From positions 1,550,001 to 1,614,000 of the forward strand of contig CAWEUM010000005.1 in NCBI GenBank assembly GCA_963812255.1: DNA of 64,000 nucleotides, written 5' to 3'. The stretch is from DATJGR01 sp963812255. GTDB lineage: Bacteria > Pseudomonadota > Gammaproteobacteria > Pseudomonadales > Azotimanducaceae. Shown here in pieces: positions 43,505 to 52,361 of the stretch (the first letter of the stretch is position 1; each line of letters opens with the position of its first letter). The position numbers were made by a program, and so were the translations under genes. Below the pieces are notes generated by a model that searched no databases, was not told the DNA's origin, and saw only the letters and a list, made by a program, of their open reading frames with translations.

Positions 43505-45682
43505 ATGAACCCGATCGTCCGTGTCGCAGTCCCCAGACCACTCTGGACTCTGTTCGACTACCTCTTGCCCGATGCATCGCCAACCCCGCCGCAAGGTGTT
43601 CGGGTGCGCGTTCCATTTGGCGCGGGCGAGTTGATCGGTCTCGTTGTGGACACACACGAGAGCGATCACAACGGCTCCGACCTCAAGCAGATCATCGATG
43701 TCATCGATGCTGACCCGGTATTGCGCGCCGACGTGCTCGAACTGATCCGATGGGCCGCCGACTACTATCACCACCCACCGGGAGAAGCGTTGTTCTCGGC
43801 TATTCCCGTCGCATTGCGCAAAGGACGCACAATGCAGTCTCTCGCGCAACGTTACTGGTGTCTAAGCGAAAGCCCAGGCGCGCAACTGCCAGCGCGTGCA
43901 GTTCGCCAGCAGGCTGCCATCGCGGCGTTTCGCGCCGCGGGTGGGTGCATCGGTCATACAGCGCTCGCCGCTGCTGGCATCGACGTACGTGTGGTGCGCG
44001 AACTTGCAAGGAAAGGCCTGGTCGAGGAGACCTCACCACCCGACCTTTCCGCAATCCCACTCGATCACATCAACGGTTCTCCGCGCTTCGAGTTGACCGC
44101 CGAACAGCGCGCAGCCAGCGATGCGGCTCGCGCCTCGCTGGGCCGCTTCGAATGCCTGCTCCTCGATGGTGTGACCGGCAGTGGTAAGACCGAAATCTAC
44201 CTTCAGGCGATCGAGTCCGTGCTCGACCGCGGTGGTCAGGCACTGGTACTGATTCCCGAAATTGCGCTGACACCGCAGACGCTCGAACGATTCACGCAAC
44301 GCTTCGGTTCCGCGGTCGTATATCACTCGGGCCTCACCGAGCGAGAGCGGGCTGTTGCATGGCTGCAATGTCGGAGCGGCGAAGCGCGTGTGCTGATCGG
44401 AACACGCAGCGCCATCTTCGTGCCGTTTGCAGCGTTGGCTCTGATTGTCGTCGACGAAGAACACGATGGTTCATTCAAGCAACAGGATGGCTTCCGCTAT
44501 TCCGCGCGCGATCTGGCGATAAAGCGGGCGCAGTTGCTCGACATACCGCTGCTGATGGGCACCGCGACGCCCGCACTCGAAACGTTGTACAACGCCCAAC
44601 GCGGCCGCTATCGGCATCTGCGCCTGACGACACGTCCCGGTGCGGCCAAGGCAACGTCGATCAAGCTCGTTGATGTCCGCGGCCTGCGGCTCGACGACGG
44701 CCTCAGTGAGCCGCTACGAGCGGCGATTGCATCGCATCTCGCAAACGGCAATCAGACGCTGTTGTTCATCAATCGCCGCGGCTACTCGCCGTCCTACCTC
44801 TGCACGCGCTGCGGCTGGTGTGCCGGCTGTCCACGCTGCGAGAGTCGTCTGACACTGCACCAGACGCCGGTGGGACTGCGTTGCCACCACTGTGGCTTCG
44901 GTTCACGTTTGCCATCGCGCTGCCCCGAATGCGGTCAACCGGCGCTGCGCGGTGTGGGCATCGGAACCCAGCGCAGCGAACAGGGCATTGCGCGCGCGTT
45001 CCCGGACGTACCAGTCATCCGGGTCGATCGCGATACAACGCGCAGTGCGCGTACGATGGCATCCCACCTGGAAATGATCGGCCGCGGTGAGCCCGCCGTG
45101 CTGGTCGGTACGCAGATGCTGGCAAAGGGCCACCATTTTCCACGCGTGACATTGGTCGGCGTGATCAACGCCGACGCAGGATTTGCCAGCCCCGACTTTC
45201 GCGCCCCCGAGCACACCGCTCAGCTCATCATCCAGGTAGCGGGCCGCGCCGGCCGCGCCGAACGTCCGGGCGAGGTCTGGATTCAGACCTACAACCCGGG
45301 CAATCCGCTGCTGCGCGCGCTGGTCGAACAGGGCTATTCGGGGTTTGCAGCGACCGAACTGGCGCATCGCGCCGAGGCGGGGCTGCCGCCGATGCGCGCG
45401 ATGGCATTGCTCAAGGCAGATGGTGTGGACATGCAGCGGACGCTGGCTTGCCTGCGGACACTCGACGCGCCGCTGCGCGGTCGCGTCGGTATCGATGTAC
45501 TGGGTCCGGTGCAAGCACCGCTCGCCCGGCGCGCGCGACGTTATCGATGTCAGACCGCGTTGCTGGCCGATGATCGCGCAACACTGGGTCGCGCACTCGA
45601 TGATCTCGTTGCGGCGCACGCGGCGAGCCGATTCGCCGGCGTTCGATGGTCAATCGACGTCGATCCATACGATATGTTTTGA
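43505..45682 (+). CDS. priA: Primosomal helicase PriA
   Basis: PriA, 725 residues, reloads the replisome at stalled forks. The DNA-binding N-terminal domain starts VRVAVPRPLWTLFDYLLP. The helicase core follows: Walker A LLDGVTGSGKTEIYLQ, DEEH box LIVVDEEHDGSFKQ, GTATPALETL, and QTLLFINRRGYSP, with eight zinc cysteines in CTRCGWCAGCPRC and later CHHCGFGSRLPSRCPECG, then GTQMLAKGHHFPRVTLVGVI. ATG 43505 is preferred; a GTG 43499 is also in frame. argS, which follows priA in pseudomonads as I recall, is absent here. Confidence 0.96.
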   Translation: MNPIVRVAVPRPLWTLFDYLLPDASPTPPQGVRVRVPFGAGELIGLVVDTHESDHNGSDLKQIIDVIDADPVLRADVLELIRWAADYYHHPPGEALFSAIPVALRKGRTMQSLAQRYWCLSESPGAQLPARAVRQQAAIAAFRAAGGCIGHTALAAAGIDVRVVRELARKGLVEETSPPDLSAIPLDHINGSPRFELTAEQRAASDAARASLGRFECLLLDGVTGSGKTEIYLQAIESVLDRGGQALVLIPEIALTPQTLERFTQRFGSAVVYHSGLTERERAVAWLQCRSGEARVLIGTRSAIFVPFAALALIVVDEEHDGSFKQQDGFRYSARDLAIKRAQLLDIPLLMGTATPALETLYNAQRGRYRHLRLTTRPGAAKATSIKLVDVRGLRLDDGLSEPLRAAIASHLANGNQTLLFINRRGYSPSYLCTRCGWCAGCPRCESRLTLHQTPVGLRCHHCGFGSRLPSRCPECGQPALRGVGIGTQRSEQGIARAFPDVPVIRVDRDTTRSARTMASHLEMIGRGEPAVLVGTQMLAKGHHFPRVTLVGVINADAGFASPDFRAPEHTAQLIIQVAGRAGRAERPGEVWIQTYNPGNPLLRALVEQGYSGFAATELAHRAEAGLPPMRAMALLKADGVDMQRTLACLRTLDAPLRGRVGIDVLGPVQAPLARRARRYRCQTALLADDRATLGRALDDLVAAHAASRFAGVRWSIDVDPYDMF

Positions 45683-45706
45683 GCACGCTGAACCCGCCGC
45701 TATGAT
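45679..45706 (+). promoter_or_regulatory. Candidate sigma-70 promoter before the SPOR/hslVU genes
   Basis: TTGAGC at 45679-45684 (4 of 6 consensus bases) is followed after 16 bp by TATGAT at 45701-45706 (5 of 6). It overlaps the priA stop and lies 41 bp before the SPOR gene ATG. The -10 match is good; the -35 is moderate. Confidence 0.5.
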
Positions 45707-45747
45707 GCGCGTGATTTTCTGTAGGTCGGTTCACCGGCAGCCCGACG

Positions 45748-46329
45748 ATGTCGCAAGACTTTGCCAGCGGACAGCGCCGCAAACGCACACCCCGCAACGA
45801 GTCGCGCAACCGGCCGCGATCTCGCCAGTCCGCGTTCCATTGGGGAAGTTTCGGCGCTGGCATCGCGCTCGGAATCGCGTTCACACTCACCGGTACGCTG
45901 CTTCCAGCCTGGTGGGGCAGTCACGCCGACGCGCCGGTTCCGCAACCCAATGCGAGCGATCCGACACCGATCACTCGCTTCGAGTTCTTCGATCGCCTGC
46001 CGAACGAGAAGATTTCGCCCCATCCCGAATCCGAGTCAGCACCCGTCGATAACGCAGCCACGCGCGCGGCCACCGACAATTCGCGCGAGTACCTGCTGCA
46101 AGTCGGATCGTTCACACGAAAGGAAGACGCCGACCAACTACGGGAATCGCTTTCGCAGACAGGCTGGCGCGTCGAGACCGCCAGCGTGAGTTTGTCCAGC
46201 GGCGCCATTCGACATCGCGTTATCGTCGGGCCATTTTCATCCTCGCAAGACGCCCAACGCGCGATATCCAAACTGCGCAAACAGGACGTCGACGCACTGG
46301 TCCTGGCGCGCAAACCCGTGGGCGGTTGA
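45748..46329 (+). CDS. SPOR-domain membrane protein (FtsN-like)
   Basis: A 193-residue bitopic protein. A basic cytoplasmic start (GQRRKRTPRNESRNRPRSRQ) is followed by one transmembrane helix (GSFGAGIALGIAFTLTGTLL, about 33-53), a short periplasmic linker, and a C-terminal SPOR domain (about 113-190: YLLQVGSFTRKEDADQLRES, HRVIVGPFSSSQDAQRAISK). The layout is that of short FtsN-like proteins that localise to septal glycan; the position between priA and hslV is the same as for the pseudomonad gene. It is shorter than E. coli FtsN (319 residues) and lacks a long linker, so a full FtsN role is not proven. Confidence 0.85.
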   Translation: MSQDFASGQRRKRTPRNESRNRPRSRQSAFHWGSFGAGIALGIAFTLTGTLLPAWWGSHADAPVPQPNASDPTPITRFEFFDRLPNEKISPHPESESAPVDNAATRAATDNSREYLLQVGSFTRKEDADQLRESLSQTGWRVETASVSLSSGAIRHRVIVGPFSSSQDAQRAISKLRKQDVDALVLARKPVGG

Positions 46330-46354
46330 ATTCGCCGGTTCCGGTCCCCACTAT
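46325..46354 (+). promoter_or_regulatory. Candidate sigma-32 (heat-shock) promoter before hslV
   Basis: GTTGAA at 46325-46330 and CCCCACTAT at 46346-46354, with 15 bp between, match the heat-shock pattern CTTGAA/CCCCAT-T with one change in each core. It overlaps the SPOR gene stop and lies 69 bp before the hslV start. HslVU is a sigma-32 regulon member in E. coli, which supports the reading. Confidence 0.5.
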
Positions 46355-46422
46355 TGCCAGTTGAGCACGGTCCCAATCCAACTCTTCGTCAAATTGCATT
46401 TCCACCGCAGCTGGAGAAATGT

Positions 46423-46971
46423 TTGGAACAGTATCGAGGAACGACGATTGTCAGCGTTCGTCGCGGCAACATGGTCGTGGTAGGTGGCGATGGTCAGGTG
46501 TCGATGGGACAAACGATCATGAAAGGCAACGCGCGCAAAGTGCGACGCTTGTACAAAGACAATGTCCTGGCGGGATTCGCGGGTGGTACCGCAGATGCCT
46601 TCACGTTGTTCGAGCGCTTCGAAAAGCAACTGGAGCAGTATTCCGGCAACCTGACTCGCGCTGCGGTCGAACTCGCCAAAGACTGGCGCACCGATCGCGC
46701 GCTGCGTCGTCTCGAGGCGCTTTTGATCGTCGCGGACGTTCATACGTCGCTGATGATCACGGGTAACGGTGACGTCATCGAACCGGAAAACAACCTGCTG
46801 GCGATCGGATCTGGCGGCAGCTTTGCGCAAGCTGCTGCGCGGGCGTTGCTCGACAACACCGATCTCGATGCGCGCAGCATCGTCGAAAGATCGCTCGCGA
46901 TCGCGGCAGACATCTGTGTCTATACCAACCACAGCACAACGATCGAAACGCTCGAGGCGGCCTCATCGTGA
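46423..46971 (+). CDS. hslV: ATP-dependent protease HslVU, peptidase subunit
   Basis: HslV, 182 residues, a proteasome-like threonine peptidase that forms two stacked hexamers. The start is TTG 46423, giving MEQYRGTTIVSVRRGNMVVV, which matches the N terminus of related proteins; GGAGA lies 7 bp upstream. T7 would be the nucleophile after removal of the short propeptide. Conserved segments are GGDGQVSMGQTIMKGNARKV and IGSGGSFAQAAARALL. The longer open frame, with 23 more residues, does not fit the family. Its stop overlaps the hslU start (GTGA). Confidence 0.95.
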   Translation: MEQYRGTTIVSVRRGNMVVVGGDGQVSMGQTIMKGNARKVRRLYKDNVLAGFAGGTADAFTLFERFEKQLEQYSGNLTRAAVELAKDWRTDRALRRLEALLIVADVHTSLMITGNGDVIEPENNLLAIGSGGSFAQAAARALLDNTDLDARSIVERSLAIAADICVYTNHSTTIETLEAASS

Positions 46972-48305
46972 GCGTGATGACTCCGCGCGAAATCGTCCAC
47001 GAACTCGACAAACACATCGTTGGGCAAAATGCCGCGAAGCGCGCGGTGGCGATCGCGCTGCGCAACCGCTGGCGACGCATGCAACTCAGCGAATCGTTGC
47101 GCGACGAAGTGACGCCGAAGAACATACTGATGATCGGCCCCACGGGCGTCGGTAAGACCGAGATCGCGCGGCGCCTCGCGAAGCTCGCCGGCGCGCCGTT
47201 CATAAAGGTCGAGGCCACCAAATTCACCGAAGTCGGGTACGTTGGCCGGGACGTCGAATCGATCATCCGCGACCTGGCCGACGCCGCAGTCAAGATGCTG
47301 CGGCAGGAGCAACTCGAGAAGGTCAAACCGCGCGCGGAAGATGCTGCCGAGGACCGCATCCTCGACGCGTTGTTGCCCGAGCCGCGTTCGGTCGGCTTCG
47401 CCGAGACGGATCAACGCTCCGACTCGAACGCGCGGCAGCTGTTTCGAAAACGACTTCGAGAAGGGGAACTGGACGACAAGGAAGTGGAGCTCGAGCTGTC
47501 TGCGGCCCCAGTCGGCGTCGAAATCATGGCGCCGCCCGGCATGGAGGAGATGACCAATCAACTGCAGAGTATGTTTTCGAACCTGACCAATCAGCGCAAA
47601 CGCACGGCGCGACTGAAAGTAAAGGATGCGCTGCGCCGGACTCGCGAAGAAGAAGCGCTGCGACTGGTCAACGAGGAGGAAATCAAGGCCCGCGCGATCG
47701 AAAGCGTCGAGCAGACCGGTATCGTGTTTCTCGACGAAATAGACAAGGTCGCCAAACGAGGCGAGGCGATGGGTGTAGATGTATCTCGCGAAGGTGTGCA
47801 GCGCGATCTGCTGCCATTGATCGAAGGATGCACCGTGTCCACCAAGTACGGCATGGTGAAGACCGATCACATATTGTTCATCGCATCCGGCGCCTTTCAT
47901 CTGACAAAACCATCGGACCTGATCCCGGAACTGCAAGGACGACTGCCGATTCGAGTCGAACTCGACGCGCTGACTGCGGATGATTTCAAACGTATTCTCA
48001 CCGAGCCGGATGCCTCGCTCACTGAACAGTATCGTGCGTTGATGAACACCGAAGGCGTCACGATCGAGTTCTCGGACAGCGCGATCGGTCGCATCGCAGA
48101 GCTCGCATTTCAAGTCAACGAATCGACAGAGAACATCGGCGCGCGGCGCCTGCATACCGTGATGGAACGATTGCTCGAAGAGATTTCGTTCTCGGCAACA
48201 GAACGTTCCGGCGACGAGACCAGCCTGCAGATCGACGCGGAATACGTCGATACGCGCCTGGACGAACTCGCACAAGACCAAGATCTGTCGCGCTACATAC
48301 TCTGA
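46968..48305 (+). CDS. hslU: ATP-dependent protease HslVU, ATPase subunit
   Basis: HslU, 445 residues, an AAA+ unfoldase that feeds HslV. Motifs: TPREIVHELDKHIVGQNAAK at the start, Walker A MIGPTGVGKTEIARRLAKL, the pore motif EVGYVGRDVESIIRDL, an inserted I domain (about 110-240), Walker B IVFLDEIDKVA, sensor residues in GRLPIRVELDALTADDF, and the C-terminal DLSRYIL tail that docks in HslV. GTG 46968 overlaps the hslV stop by 4 bp; ATG 46977 is an alternative. The protease pair is directly followed by the DUF971 gene. Confidence 0.97.
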   Translation: MSVMTPREIVHELDKHIVGQNAAKRAVAIALRNRWRRMQLSESLRDEVTPKNILMIGPTGVGKTEIARRLAKLAGAPFIKVEATKFTEVGYVGRDVESIIRDLADAAVKMLRQEQLEKVKPRAEDAAEDRILDALLPEPRSVGFAETDQRSDSNARQLFRKRLREGELDDKEVELELSAAPVGVEIMAPPGMEEMTNQLQSMFSNLTNQRKRTARLKVKDALRRTREEEALRLVNEEEIKARAIESVEQTGIVFLDEIDKVAKRGEAMGVDVSREGVQRDLLPLIEGCTVSTKYGMVKTDHILFIASGAFHLTKPSDLIPELQGRLPIRVELDALTADDFKRILTEPDASLTEQYRALMNTEGVTIEFSDSAIGRIAELAFQVNESTENIGARRLHTVMERLLEEISFSATERSGDETSLQIDAEYVDTRLDELAQDQDLSRYIL

Positions 48306-48309
48306 CGCC

Positions 48310-48711
48310 GTGACCACGGCGCCAACCGAGCTCAAGCTGCACCGTCAATCCCGCGAACTCGAGGTGGGTTTTCCCGACGGTGCGAAATTTCGGCTGCCTT
48401 GTGAACTGCTGCGGGTGTTCTCGCCCTCGGCAGAGGTACGCGGCCACGGCACCGGTGAGCGCAAACTGATGACGGGGAAGAAGTACGTCAACATCGAACA
48501 GATCGATCTGGTTGGAAACTACGCAATTCGCATCGCATTCGACGATGGACACGACACCGGTATCTACGCGTGGGACTATCTTCGAGAGCTCGGCGAACAG
48601 CTCGAACAGTACTGGCAGCGCTATCTGGAGGAACTGAAGGTGGCGAACGCGAGCCGGTTGCCAAGCATCCCGATCGGTCACTGGCAACCAGGCAAGGGTC
48701 CAACGACGTGA
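48310..48711 (+). CDS. DUF971-domain protein
   Basis: A 133-residue protein with a DUF971 (gamma-butyrobetaine-hydroxylase N-terminal-like) domain: ELKLHRQSRELEVGFPDGAK, the central LPCELLRVFSPSAEVRGHG, and the closing YAIRIAFDDGHDTGIYAWDY. The same fold in eukaryotic enzymes binds zinc, but only one cysteine is kept here. Stand-alone bacterial versions next to hslU and ubiE are widespread, and a link to iron-sulfur cluster carriers has been proposed for some. The GTG start at 48310 lies 4 bp after hslU, and its stop overlaps the ubiE GTG. Confidence 0.88.
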   Translation: MTTAPTELKLHRQSRELEVGFPDGAKFRLPCELLRVFSPSAEVRGHGTGERKLMTGKKYVNIEQIDLVGNYAIRIAFDDGHDTGIYAWDYLRELGEQLEQYWQRYLEELKVANASRLPSIPIGHWQPGKGPTT

Positions 48712-49463
48712 CGCAAGACGACGAGCCGGTCGACTTTGGATTCCAAACCATCCCGGCAGCCGAAAAGGCTCGGCGCGTCGGCCGCGTGTTCGCGTCTGTA
48801 GCGCAACGCTACGACGTGATGAACGACCTGATGTCGCTCGGGTCGCATCGCATCATGAAGCGCATCACGGTCGAATTGTCGGGGGTGCGCGCCGGACATT
48901 CGGTGTTGGATCTGGCGGGCGGGACAGGCGACCTGGCCGCCCTGTATGCGCCGCTCGTCGGCTCGGGCGGCCGCGTTGTATTGGCGGACATCAACGGCGC
49001 GATGATCGATGTCGCGCGCGACCGGCTCACGGATCGTGGTCTGATGAACGTCGCGGTCTGTCAGGCCGACGCAGAGGCACTACCGTTCGCCGACGCGAGT
49101 TTCAACTGTGTCACGATCGGTTTCGGGCTGCGCAACGTCACCCGCAAAGAACGTGCGCTTGCGGAAATGCTTCGCGTATTGCGTCCGAACGGGCGGTTAC
49201 TGGTTCTCGAGTTCTCCAAGCCAGAAAATCCAATGATCGCCGCGGCATACGGCGCGTTTCAGTCGCTGTGGCCGGCAGTGGGCCGCTTGGTAACCGGTGA
49301 CGCGAGCGCTTATCGCTATCTCGTAGAGTCGATCGAAATGCATCCAGCGCAGAAGGCGCTAAAACAAATGATCTCCGACGTCGGATTCGACGGCGCCGCG
49401 TACGAGAATCTGTTGAACGGCATCGTCGCCATCCATCACGCCACCAAGGCTGCACCATCGTGA
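48708..49463 (+). CDS. ubiE: Ubiquinone/menaquinone C-methyltransferase UbiE
   Basis: UbiE, 251 residues, the SAM-dependent C-methyltransferase for ubiquinone (and menaquinone where present). Motif 1 is VLDLAGGTGDLAALYAPLVG, and the UbiE signature YDVMNDLMSLGSHRIMKR lies near residue 40, with GFGLRNVTRKERALAEM and RLLVLEFSKPENPMI downstream. The GTG start at 48708 overlaps the DUF971 stop by 4 bp, giving MTQDDEPVDFGFQTIP. The gene runs into ubiJ (GTGA overlap) and ubiB, the usual ubiquinone cluster. Confidence 0.96.
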   Translation: MTQDDEPVDFGFQTIPAAEKARRVGRVFASVAQRYDVMNDLMSLGSHRIMKRITVELSGVRAGHSVLDLAGGTGDLAALYAPLVGSGGRVVLADINGAMIDVARDRLTDRGLMNVAVCQADAEALPFADASFNCVTIGFGLRNVTRKERALAEMLRVLRPNGRLLVLEFSKPENPMIAAAYGAFQSLWPAVGRLVTGDASAYRYLVESIEMHPAQKALKQMISDVGFDGAAYENLLNGIVAIHHATKAAPS

Positions 49464-50074
49464 CACCATTCACGACCGTCTTGACGCGTTGGGTCGAGAC
49501 GATTGCCAACGAGTCGGCGCGCCTCGACCCGTTGACTCGAAAGCGCCTCGGCGCACTAGCCGGACACAGCATCGCGATTGAACTCAGGCCACCGGGAGAA
49601 ACCACGACACTGAGTTTCGACGGCAGATCGATCCGGGTGCAGGCCGGCAGTATCGCCACACCATCCGTCATCGTGCGCGGCACACCGAGCGCGTTGGCGG
49701 CGGCATTCATCGGCGCGGACATTCGCGGCGGCTCAATCACGATCGAAGGCGATGAAGTCGTCCTCGGCCAATTCCGTAGCATCGTCAGAGACTATCGGCC
49801 CGAGATATTTTCTCCCCTTTACGATATCGTCGGGCCACAGATATCGAAAGCAGTCACAAGCGCGGTCGAACTCGGCTTTGCGGCGCTGTCGGCAATCGCC
49901 CGCAGCCTCAACGACGAGAGCGGCCGCCTGGCACGCGAAGGGGTTCGCCAGCGCTATCTGACGACACCGGAGTTCGATTCGCTGCTCGACTCCATGCAGG
50001 CCCTGCGCATCCGTATCGATCGACTGGACGTACGCACAAACGCCCTCGAACATCCAAGAGATCACGATGAGTAG
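49460..50074 (+). CDS. ubiJ: Ubiquinone biosynthesis accessory factor UbiJ (SCP2 domain)
   Basis: UbiJ, 204 residues, a lipid-binding accessory protein of the soluble Ubi complex. The N-terminal SCP2-like domain is seen in ALAGHSIAIELRPPGETTTL and SVIVRGTPSALAAAFIGADI, followed by GGSITIEGDEVVLGQFRSIV. The C-terminal part (SLLDSMQALRIRIDRLDVRT) is a coiled coil. GTG 49460 overlaps the ubiE stop by 4 bp, and its own end overlaps the ubiB start by 8 bp. The order ubiE-ubiJ-ubiB is standard for gammaproteobacteria. Confidence 0.93.
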   Translation: MTPFTTVLTRWVETIANESARLDPLTRKRLGALAGHSIAIELRPPGETTTLSFDGRSIRVQAGSIATPSVIVRGTPSALAAAFIGADIRGGSITIEGDEVVLGQFRSIVRDYRPEIFSPLYDIVGPQISKAVTSAVELGFAALSAIARSLNDESGRLAREGVRQRYLTTPEFDSLLDSMQALRIRIDRLDVRTNALEHPRDHDE

Positions 50075-51734
50075 ATTGATGCGGCTGTCGCGAATCGGCG
50101 CGACCGTGCTGCGTCATCGCCTCGACGAACTGATCGACCGCACCGGCGTCGCGGAGGAACAGCTACCGGGCGCGCTGCGATTGCTATGGCGTGTCTCGCC
50201 AACGCGCTGGCTGCCGACGCCTGCGGATCCGCCCGCGCATCGGCTCCGACTCGCACTGGAAACGCTGGGTCCGGTGTTCATCAAGTTCGGCCAGATTCTG
50301 TCGACGCGACGTGATCTGCTTGCGCCGGATTACGCCGAGGAGCTCGCCAAGCTGCAGGATCGCGTTCCCCCGTTTCCCGGAGCGGAGGCGCGCGCAAAAA
50401 TCGAAACGAGCCTGGGGCAGCCGCTTGCCGAAGTCTTCGCAGCTTTCGACGAACAGCCACTCGCTTCGGCGTCCGTGGCCCAGGTGCATGCAGCGCGGCT
50501 TCTCAGCGGCGAAGACGTCGTCGTCAAGGTGGTGCGTCCAGGCATCGAGGCGGTGATCCGCGAGGATCTGATGCTGCTGCACACGATCGCGCGACTGCTC
50601 GAACGCGTGTCGCGCGACGCGCGCAGACTGCATCTGGTGACCATCGTCGAGGACTACCAGGCCACGATTCTCAACGAACTGAACCTGATCCACGAAGGCG
50701 CCAACACAGCCAAACTGAGGCGTAACTTCGCCGATTCACCATTGTTGTACGTTCCTCGGGTTCATTGGGATTACACCCGTGAAGATCTCCTGGTGCTGGA
50801 ACGGATTCGGGGAGTACCGATTGCGAATGTCGAGCAATTGCGAGCCTGCGGCACCGACATGAAGCTGCTGGCGGAGCGCGGTGTCGAGACCTTCTTCACA
50901 CAGGTTTTCGTCCACAACTTCTTTCACGCTGACATGCATCCAGGAAACATCTTCGTAGACGTCACGGACCCCAACAGTCCACGTTATGTGGCAGTCGACT
51001 GCGCTATCATCGGCACGCTGACCGATGAGGATCAGAACTACCTCGCCCGCAATCTGCTCGCGTTCTTCAATCAGGATTATCGCGAAGTCGCTCGGCTGCA
51101 CCTCGAGAGTGGCTGGATTCCGGAGGAAACCAAGGTCACCGAGTTCGAGAGCGTCATTCGACGCGTGTGCGAGCCGATCTTCGAAAAGCCACTGAAGGAA
51201 ATCTCGTTCGGTCACTTCCTCGTGACGCTGTTTCAAACGGCGCGCGAATTCAACATGGAAGTGCAGCCGCAGCTGGTGCTGTTGCAGAAGACTCTGTTGA
51301 ACATCGAAGGTCTGGGCCGCCAGCTGTATCCCGACCTCGATCTCTGGCACACGGCGAAGCCGTTCATGGAACGCTGGATGGAGCAGCGCGTTGGACCCAC
51401 CGCAATACTGCGGCAGTTCAGCACCTACGCACCGGAACTGATCGAGCAGTTGCCTCGACTTCCGGAACTGCTGATCGGCGCCAGCCAGGGGCTGCGCCGG
51501 CTCGACAAGGTCGCGCGTGAGCAGCGCATGGTGATGAACCGGCTTGCTTTGCTGATCGAAGACCAGCAACGCAAGGGTCGCGGGCGGCGCTGGATCGGCG
51601 TGGTCCTGCTGCTGATCAGCGGGGCGCTGCTGTGGGATCCGGTGGCGCATGCATTGCGGATCGGCGAACCGATGCCGATCGCCATCGGCGTACTCGCCGC
51701 TGTGCTAGGCTCGATGCTGATCGCGAGGGCCTGA
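50067..51734 (+). CDS. ubiB: Ubiquinone biosynthesis kinase-like protein UbiB
   Basis: UbiB, 555 residues, an atypical kinase-like ATPase of the ADCK/ABC1 family that supports ubiquinone synthesis at the membrane. The family motif FIKFGQILSTRRDLLAPDYA lies near residue 75, followed by the Ala-rich nucleotide loop PLASASVAQVHAARLLSGED, the ExD-type EYQATILNELNLIHEGAN region, the catalytic loop HNFFHADMHPGNIFV, and AVDCAIIGTL as DFG equivalent. The C terminus has two transmembrane helices (IGVVLLLISGALLWDPVAHA, MPIAIGVLAAVLGSMLIARA). ATG 50067 overlaps ubiJ by 8 bp. Confidence 0.96.
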   Translation: MSRLMRLSRIGATVLRHRLDELIDRTGVAEEQLPGALRLLWRVSPTRWLPTPADPPAHRLRLALETLGPVFIKFGQILSTRRDLLAPDYAEELAKLQDRVPPFPGAEARAKIETSLGQPLAEVFAAFDEQPLASASVAQVHAARLLSGEDVVVKVVRPGIEAVIREDLMLLHTIARLLERVSRDARRLHLVTIVEDYQATILNELNLIHEGANTAKLRRNFADSPLLYVPRVHWDYTREDLLVLERIRGVPIANVEQLRACGTDMKLLAERGVETFFTQVFVHNFFHADMHPGNIFVDVTDPNSPRYVAVDCAIIGTLTDEDQNYLARNLLAFFNQDYREVARLHLESGWIPEETKVTEFESVIRRVCEPIFEKPLKEISFGHFLVTLFQTAREFNMEVQPQLVLLQKTLLNIEGLGRQLYPDLDLWHTAKPFMERWMEQRVGPTAILRQFSTYAPELIEQLPRLPELLIGASQGLRRLDKVAREQRMVMNRLALLIEDQQRKGRGRRWIGVVLLLISGALLWDPVAHALRIGEPMPIAIGVLAAVLGSMLIARA

Positions 51735-51738
51735 TCCG

Positions 51739-52077
51739 ATGGATATCATCGAAGCATTGACGAAGGTACTGGAGCAGCGACGCACGGCGGACCCTGCATC
51801 ATCGTACGTTGCCTCGCTTTATGACTCGGGTCTGGATCGAATTCTGAAGAAGGTCGCCGAGGAAGCTGGCGAGACTGTCATAGCGGCCAAAAACGTCGAC
51901 GCCACGACGCGCAACGATGCACTGATTGGTGAGGTGGCCGATCTCTGGTTTCACACGTTGGTGATGCTCGTACACCTGAAGCAAGAACCTGTCTGGGTGT
52001 TGGACGAACTTGCAAGCCGTCTCGGCGTCTCAGGGCACGACGAGAAAGCGGTCCGAACCAATTCGCAGATCGACTGA
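51739..52077 (+). CDS. hisE: Phosphoribosyl-ATP pyrophosphatase
   Basis: HisE, 112 residues, hydrolyses phosphoribosyl-ATP in the second step of histidine synthesis. It is a MazG-like four-helix protein with the metal-binding pattern KKVAEEAGETVIAAKN and GEVADLWFHTLVMLVH (Glu-Glu and Glu-x-x-Asp pairs). The stand-alone form is present; hisI, its partner in pseudomonads, is not next to it. It follows ubiB by 4 bp. Confidence 0.94.
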   Translation: MDIIEALTKVLEQRRTADPASSYVASLYDSGLDRILKKVAEEAGETVIAAKNVDATTRNDALIGEVADLWFHTLVMLVHLKQEPVWVLDELASRLGVSGHDEKAVRTNSQID

Positions 52078-52088
52078 GGCTTGGGGCG

Positions 52089-52094
52089 TATAAT
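52089..52094 (+). promoter_or_regulatory. Candidate -10 box before tatA
   Basis: A perfect TATAAT lies in the 50-bp hisE-tatA gap, 34 bp before the tatA ATG (52128). It is flanked by GGCG on the left and TCGCC on the right. No good -35 is visible at 16-18 bp, so promoter strength is uncertain, but the box would allow tatABC to be expressed apart from the ubi genes. Confidence 0.45.
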
Positions 52095-52127
52095 TCGCCA
52101 GGCACGCCGTCTCATATGGAGAATGAA

Positions 52128-52361
52128 ATGTTCGGCATCGGCATGGGAGAACTGCTCGTCATCCTCGCAATCGTCGTTCTGCTGTTCGGCACGAAACGAT
52201 TGAAAACTCTGGGTGGCGATCTGGGCAACGCGATCAAGGGCTTCAGGTCGGCGATCAAGGAAGAGGAATCCGCGCCAGCTCCGAACGAACGCGTTATCGA
52301 GGGCGAACTCGAGCGCACGCCACGTGGCACGGAAGACCGCAAACAGGACACGAATGTTTGA
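52128..52361 (+). CDS. tatA: Twin-arginine translocase subunit TatA
   Basis: TatA, 77 residues, forms the oligomer that lets folded proteins with twin-arginine signals cross the inner membrane. One short N-terminal transmembrane helix (GMGELLVILAIVVLLFGTKR, Glu at position 8 kept) is followed by an amphipathic helix (LKTLGGDLGNAIKGFRSAIK) and an acidic tail. ATG 52128 is preferred because GGAG lies 7 bp upstream; an ATG 12 bp earlier would add MENE. The stop overlaps tatB by 8 bp. Confidence 0.95.
   Translation: MFGIGMGELLVILAIVVLLFGTKRLKTLGGDLGNAIKGFRSAIKEEESAPAPNERVIEGELERTPRGTEDRKQDTNV

Noticed and set aside
43146..43508. A 120-codon frame covering rpmE on the opposite strand
   Set aside because: rpmE is unmistakable on the minus strand, and this frame has no ribosome site or similarity.
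46920..48335. A 471-codon open frame antisense to hslU
   Set aside because: It mirrors the codon bias of hslU, has no recognisable domain and would cover a highly conserved gene; long antisense frames are expected at this GC content.
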